From the NCBI RefSeq assembly GCF_000348985.1, contig NC_035925.1:929247-993246 (forward strand): a DNA stretch of 64,000 bases. The letters are read 5' to 3'. Source of the DNA: Huiozyma naganishii CBS 8797. Taxonomy: Eukaryota > Ascomycota > Saccharomycetes > Saccharomycetales > Saccharomycetaceae. The position numbers were made by a program, and so were the translations under genes. The notes under the pieces were generated by a model. It saw only the letters and a list, made by a program, of their open reading frames with translations. It was not told the DNA's origin and made no database searches. This document shows, in pieces, positions 60,062-64,000 of the stretch. Within the stretch, counting starts at the first letter, position 1; the number at the start of each line of letters is the position of its first letter.

Positions 60062-63000
60062 AGCAAGCTGGGTGACTATGCCCGCAACTTATGTGTTTTC
60101 ATCTATCTGGACGACGTCTACGCGCAGTTCAGTTTTGCGGGGAACTTCCCCAGACCCACCGACACCATTTCCGTGTTTGAAGAGCCGCGGGCCGACGAGC
60201 TGTTCCTGAAAAAGGCACTTTACTTCTGCGAGATCCTCACAGACGACCGCCACACCGCTTACTTTACCCACCTCTGCCAGCTGGCGGCCGTGGACATCCG
60301 CAAAGTGACCTCCGAAAAGGTCGAGTTCCTCTCTGTCTTTCAATACCGCTACGTCCTTGACGCCATCAAGGCCTGGACAACGTATGCCGCGCTGTACCCG
60401 CAAGCGACCACAACCATTAGCAATATAACCGGAATGTTTGTAGAGAAGAAGGCCCAGATGTGGCGGTGGGTCACTACCACATACTCTCTGCTGTGCAACG
60501 AGCTGACGCAGACAACTCAGAGGTTCGTCAAGGAGAGGGGCCCCAACGCCTGCATAGTGGACGGCAAGCACTTCTCGAAAGATTACCTACTTGAGCTTTA
60601 CCACGACAACCAACGGGAATTCGACAGTGTCACCGAGTCCCTCAGACGCTACTTTGGAAACATTCTTACCGTGGAAAATGTGGCCGACCGGTTGGTCAAC
60701 GACCGCTCTGTTAACCTTGCAGAGAACCCCCGCTCCCGGAAGTCCTCCTTCCAGAACCTCTTCGGTGCGGCGGTGCTGGCGGACGTGGCGCCGTGTGCCG
60801 AACGCACCACGAGCCCAGACGAAGACAAGGACATCATCCACCTGGTCAACCTTTGCGCGCGGGCCGTCATGTGGATGATATATGCTGGTGCCGGCGGGCC
60901 CTACCGTTTTCCGGAGATCCAGAAGCTCAAGTACGCGAGCAACGACAGGGACCTGTACGCGGACTCCGAGAGCCGCTGCATCGAAATCCACGCGGGGTAC
61001 TCCAAGGCCCAGATCTTGAGGCCCGTGACCAAGCAGCTAGACAAGAACACCTCTGACTACCTGCTCTTCTACACCATGATTGTTGTTCCGATCCGCAACC
61101 ACGTCGCTGGGCCCGGTCTTTTCCGTCGGGTGATGTCCCGCGACCTCGCCGACGAGATGGGAATGCGTGTCGAGGAACACACCGCCAACGCGGCGGACGG
61201 CGAGGGCTGCAGGCTCTCCGACGCTGATTTCACGACACAGGTCCTCAACAGCTACCTGTTTGCCGATCTCAGCTGCGGGAAGCTGCTCAAGTACGCGAAC
61301 TTTGCAAAGGGTGCGCGCAAGTTTCCCGTCTCGGTGCCCCAGGACCAGCGCCTGAGCCTCCGCGATCTCCGCCACGGTATCATCTACTTCATGCGGCGGC
61401 ACACCAACGTAGGGCGAATTGTAGCCGGCTCGGATGCCGTCGAGCGGTTGGCCGGCCACACTGCCGCCACCGGACGTACTGTCTATGCGGTACCCGACAG
61501 CGTAGTGAACCACGAGGCCGAGATCTGCATGGCCTGGCACAGATTTCTCGACCTGGCTGTTTCAGGGCAAGTTGTTGCGGTAAAGGACGGAGACAACGCC
61601 AGACCAGACTTTCACTCCTCCGGATCCATCAACGATTTGCTTGCCGCGGGCCGCCGCCTCTACAGTAAGGATATTTTTATGTTTAGAAAAGGCCAGAAGG
61701 ACGTCGCTACAGAGGTTTACTTAGGGGGGGCGCAGCTCATTCCAGTGCAGGCGCTTCCCGGGTTTGGCAAAACCGCGTTGTTCCAGATACCACTGATTGC
61801 ATTGAAGAAGACAAGGCCGATCCCGAAGGTCGTCTCTTTCGTGTTTGTGCCCTACATTCCGCTGAAGGCCAACATGATTGACCGACTGGGGACGAACGGT
61901 TTGCTCGAGGTCGGGGACGTCGCGGTGCTGCTGAAGAACGGTCCAAACGTCGACGAGGACGCGCTTTCCGCCGATGTATATGTGGGAGCGTTTCACGACA
62001 TGGCCACAGTTTCCTGTGCAAGGTTGCTGGACAACTGGTACCAAACATTCAGGGACACCGTGCTGGGGCTCATTGTCATCGATGAGTTCCACAACTTCGA
62101 AACGGAGATGGCCTTTCGGGGTAATACGTTCAGTGCAATCGGAGAGATCAACCTGCGGCAGGCGTGGAAAGTGCTGGTGCTGTCCGGGACAGTTGGTGTC
62201 GGCGGCTTTAACGGGCCCTTACAGAGGTTGGGCTACGATGAGTCACTGACCACGGAGGCTGGGCTGGACCTCAAGTACTTTTTCTTCAATTTGGTTGATG
62301 AGCTCCCCCTGGGTAATTCGGTGAAATGGTTTGACGAGTGTGCATCCTCGAAAATATGCCTGGAGAAGGCCGTTGCAATGGTGGACAGGTTTGTCGCAGA
62401 AGAGGAGTCCGCGAAGGTGATTCTGGTGTGCCGCACAAGGGAACACGCCAAGATTTTGGCGGTTGATTTGGCAAAGCACAGGCCGCTCTGCGTCCACGGC
62501 GAGTTGACGGGAGCTTCCAAGGAGCAAACAATGCGCAGCTTCATCCAAGATCCCGTCAAGAGGGTTCTCATCGGAACCAAGCTGGTATCGGAGGGCATTG
62601 ACGTCCAGGATCTGTTGCTCGTGCTGCTCGTCGATTACCTGCCCTCCATTGGCGAGTATGTGCAGATGGCTGGGCGGCTGCGGAAGGGCGGTCTCTGTGC
62701 GGTGCTGTGGTCCTCGGGGAGTTCGTTTGGCGATCAGGGCGAGCTGCGTCCGGGATGTTTGACACCCCAGCTCAACCGTTTCTACGGGCTCAGCCAGCAC
62801 GGGCACGTCGGGTGTTGCAGAGCGGTCGACAACTGCGACCCAGACTCTGTTGCCTTTGTCAGGAGGGTGTTTCCGGGAATCTTGAAATACGAGAAAGTGT
62901 TGGACAGCCAGTTGAAGAGGTTTAGCGGTACCAGCTCTCCGAAGAGCTCGGCGCAAAAACGGCCACTGTTGGTTGCCGATTCAGTAAAGGACAACTCAAC

Positions 63001-64000
63001 GACACGGGAATCGGTGGAAAACGAGTCAAATCCAAGGGATTCAGCGAGATCCCTCCCCACAGTGGATACTTCAATAGATACGTCGATGGATTCGACAATG
63101 GAACTGCTGTGCGATGACGGGGAGTTCCTGGCATCACCAGCCAAAAGACCTGCAGAACAGATGAGGTCGCCGACGACTCCCAGTTGCTCCAATGTTGACG
63201 CACCCAAACAGCTTCTAGTTGTTCCCGGTCAGTCAATAGTTCAACTGGCTGCTGTGCGTTCCGGCGTGCGCAATGTGCAGCCCACCTTTTCAGTCGCCCC
63301 ACCAGTCGTCTCCCGTACGCCAATGCGCCGTAAAAATGGATTTCCAGAAAGCTTCCGTGCCGCCGCGCGTCCCGTCTCTCAGCGATCCGTTGGTGAGCGT
63401 CTGAGGGAAGCCTTTGGTGCGGACTTGTCCCTGTTCCACTTCTTAGGGGTTGCGGTCAAGTATATTCCAACCCTGAGATTTTTCCAGGTGTGCGAGGCCA
63501 CCTTTGGGCTGTCCAAGGCGACGGAGCCGTGGTACTGTTTTGTGTGCATGGGCGCCCTGGCGTTTAAGTGCGTGTGTGAGGATTTCCGCGGGCACCGCAA
63601 CAAGTACGTCGTGCGCAACCTGGTGATGAACGCGCTGTGTTTCCTCAAGATCGTGGCGTCCAGCACCGAGTGGGCCCATGTCGTGCGGATGGGCGACGAC
63701 GGGGACTTCCCCCGCGTGCCGTTGTGGCTGGCCGAGCGAGGGGCGGATATGCAGGCGCGGTTCCGCACCCGGCTGCTGGAGTACTGCAAGCTGGCGAGGG
63801 AAATGTACACTGAGTCGGACTTCACACTGCCGTATCCCTTTAAGGAAGTGGACACCCGTGGGGCGTTGCAGCGGTACAACCGGTGCTGGGAGTATCTGCG
63901 CGAGAACAAGCTGGACATCATCGCGTTCTTCGCGACCAACGATACCTCGACGACCTTCCCCGAGCTGTGGGAGTCGCCAACGGTGGCCCGGTTGGGGAGC
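59858..64000 (+). CDS. YRF1: Y'-type (YRF1-like) helicase, 5' junction with hAT, runs off window
   Basis: A large ORF open from 59588, first ATG 59858, with no stop to the window end (1381 codons). From about 60062 it matches the S. cerevisiae Y' element helicase Yrf1, starting well inside that protein (DYARNLCVFIYLDDVYAQF against YNLAPYMFLLLHVDELSIF). The first 68 codons are antisense hAT sequence. SF2 helicase motifs: PGFGKT (Lys638), VIDEFHNFETE (Asp742), LSGT and QMAGRLRKGG (from Gln936), plus the Y'-specific GCLTPQLNRFYGL and HVGCC. A Ser/Pro-rich linker follows, then a conserved C-terminal domain with a Cys motif (CFVCMGALAFKCVC). Residues 340-545 carry a tyrosine-recombinase-like motif set. 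Codons are GC-rich. Confidence 0.85.
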   Translation, partial: MYRTAVVRVEKGNCSSHFNESVAPITEAALSVQQEVSNFDREKFSSTKARFLLAPASLLFQLLKSKSESKLGDYARNLCVFIYLDDVYAQFSFAGNFPRPTDTISVFEEPRADELFLKKALYFCEILTDDRHTAYFTHLCQLAAVDIRKVTSEKVEFLSVFQYRYVLDAIKAWTTYAALYPQATTTISNITGMFVEKKAQMWRWVTTTYSLLCNELTQTTQRFVKERGPNACIVDGKHFSKDYLLELYHDNQREFDSVTESLRRYFGNILTVENVADRLVNDRSVNLAENPRSRKSSFQNLFGAAVLADVAPCAERTTSPDEDKDIIHLVNLCARAVMWMIYAGAGGPYRFPEIQKLKYASNDRDLYADSESRCIEIHAGYSKAQILRPVTKQLDKNTSDYLLFYTMIVVPIRNHVAGPGLFRRVMSRDLADEMGMRVEEHTANAADGEGCRLSDADFTTQVLNSYLFADLSCGKLLKYANFAKGARKFPVSVPQDQRLSLRDLRHGIIYFMRRHTNVGRIVAGSDAVERLAGHTAATGRTVYAVPDSVVNHEAEICMAWHRFLDLAVSGQVVAVKDGDNARPDFHSSGSINDLLAAGRRLYSKDIFMFRKGQKDVATEVYLGGAQLIPVQALPGFGKTALFQIPLIALKKTRPIPKVVSFVFVPYIPLKANMIDRLGTNGLLEVGDVAVLLKNGPNVDEDALSADVYVGAFHDMATVSCARLLDNWYQTFRDTVLGLIVIDEFHNFETEMAFRGNTFSAIGEINLRQAWKVLVLSGTVGVGGFNGPLQRLGYDESLTTEAGLDLKYFFFNLVDELPLGNSVKWFDECASSKICLEKAVAMVDRFVAEEESAKVILVCRTREHAKILAVDLAKHRPLCVHGELTGASKEQTMRSFIQDPVKRVLIGTKLVSEGIDVQDLLLVLLVDYLPSIGEYVQMAGRLRKGGLCAVLWSSGSSFGDQGELRPGCLTPQLNRFYGLSQHGHVGCCRAVDNCDPDSVAFVRRVFPGILKYEKVLDSQLKRFSGTSSPKSSAQKRPLLVADSVKDNSTTRESVENESNPRDSARSLPTVDTSIDTSMDSTMELLCDDGEFLASPAKRPAEQMRSPTTPSCSNVDAPKQLLVVPGQSIVQLAAVRSGVRNVQPTFSVAPPVVSRTPMRRKNGFPESFRAAARPVSQRSVGERLREAFGADLSLFHFLGVAVKYIPTLRFFQVCEATFGLSKATEPWYCFVCMGALAFKCVCEDFRGHRNKYVVRNLVMNALCFLKIVASSTEWAHVVRMGDDGDFPRVPLWLAERGADMQARFRTRLLEYCKLAREMYTESDFTLPYPFKEVDTRGALQRYNRCWEYLRENKLDIIAFFATNDTSTTFPELWESPTVARLGS

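Noticed and set aside
60089..61540. Antisense ORFs of 130-167 residues under the Y'-type helicase
   Set aside because: Shadows of the GC-rich plus-strand gene, which matches Yrf1 throughout.

Overview
The window is nuclear DNA from a budding yeast of the family Saccharomycetaceae. Almost every gene has a recognisable Saccharomyces cerevisiae counterpart, genes are dense and intronless, and local gene order follows known S. cerevisiae and ancestral blocks. A post-whole-genome-duplication lineage is likely. One duplicated copy of several neighbours is missing, including RPL7, DBP3, KXD1, MPC1, MMS1, MET16, SRB4 and PRO3. The ORC4/RIF2 locus also carries a RIF2-type protein without a Walker A motif. 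A Dicer gene (DCR1) points to an RNAi-type lineage rather than S. cerevisiae itself. I cannot name the species. No tRNA, rRNA, centromere or CRISPR array was recognised. A 20-base N gap lies at 10622-10641.

Layout. (1) 1-12.2 kb, the YPL191-202/YGL071-082 block: MIY1 (partial), PRM3, RSA1, DDC1, APL5, OXR1, HNM1, an unidentified ORF beside the N gap, and a short AFT1/2-type iron regulator. (2) 12.3-24.1 kb, the YER021/YJR118-124 block: RPN3, ILM1, JHD2, ATP2, IBA57, RPS5 and a YJR124C-type transporter. (3) 24.6-48.8 kb, the YLR451-457/YPR162-174 block plus GCD11: LEU3, GCD11, SST2, RIF2, TIF3, FMP27, RHO1, NUT2, PDP3, a YLR456W-type flavin-fold protein and NBP1. (4) 49.3-51.3 kb: DCR1. (5) 51.4-64 kb, a subtelomere-like accessory end: a frameshifted MNN1-family mannosyltransferase, a doubly frameshifted hexose transporter behind a glucose-repression-like promoter, CHA1, a decayed hAT transposon, and a large Y'-type (YRF1-like) helicase ORF that runs off the window.

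Regulatory sites fit the genes they precede. There are pheromone response elements before PRM3 and SST2, a PACE/Rpn4 site before RPN3, a Leu3 palindrome before LEU3, CCAAT plus CACGTG before ATP2, and a Mig1/Rgt1-like cluster before the HXT gene.

Most interesting points. The Y'-like helicase carries, before its helicase domain, what looks like a tyrosine-recombinase active site (R..E, RDLR, GH, and Y at H+9). A 408-bp non-autonomous hAT element (MITE) with a perfect 8-bp target-site duplication sits in the TIF3/FMP27 promoter and brings four CACGTG boxes. Its right end matches the end of the decayed hAT transposon at 58.2 kb, which would make the latter a relative of its source. An intact-looking Dicer is also present.
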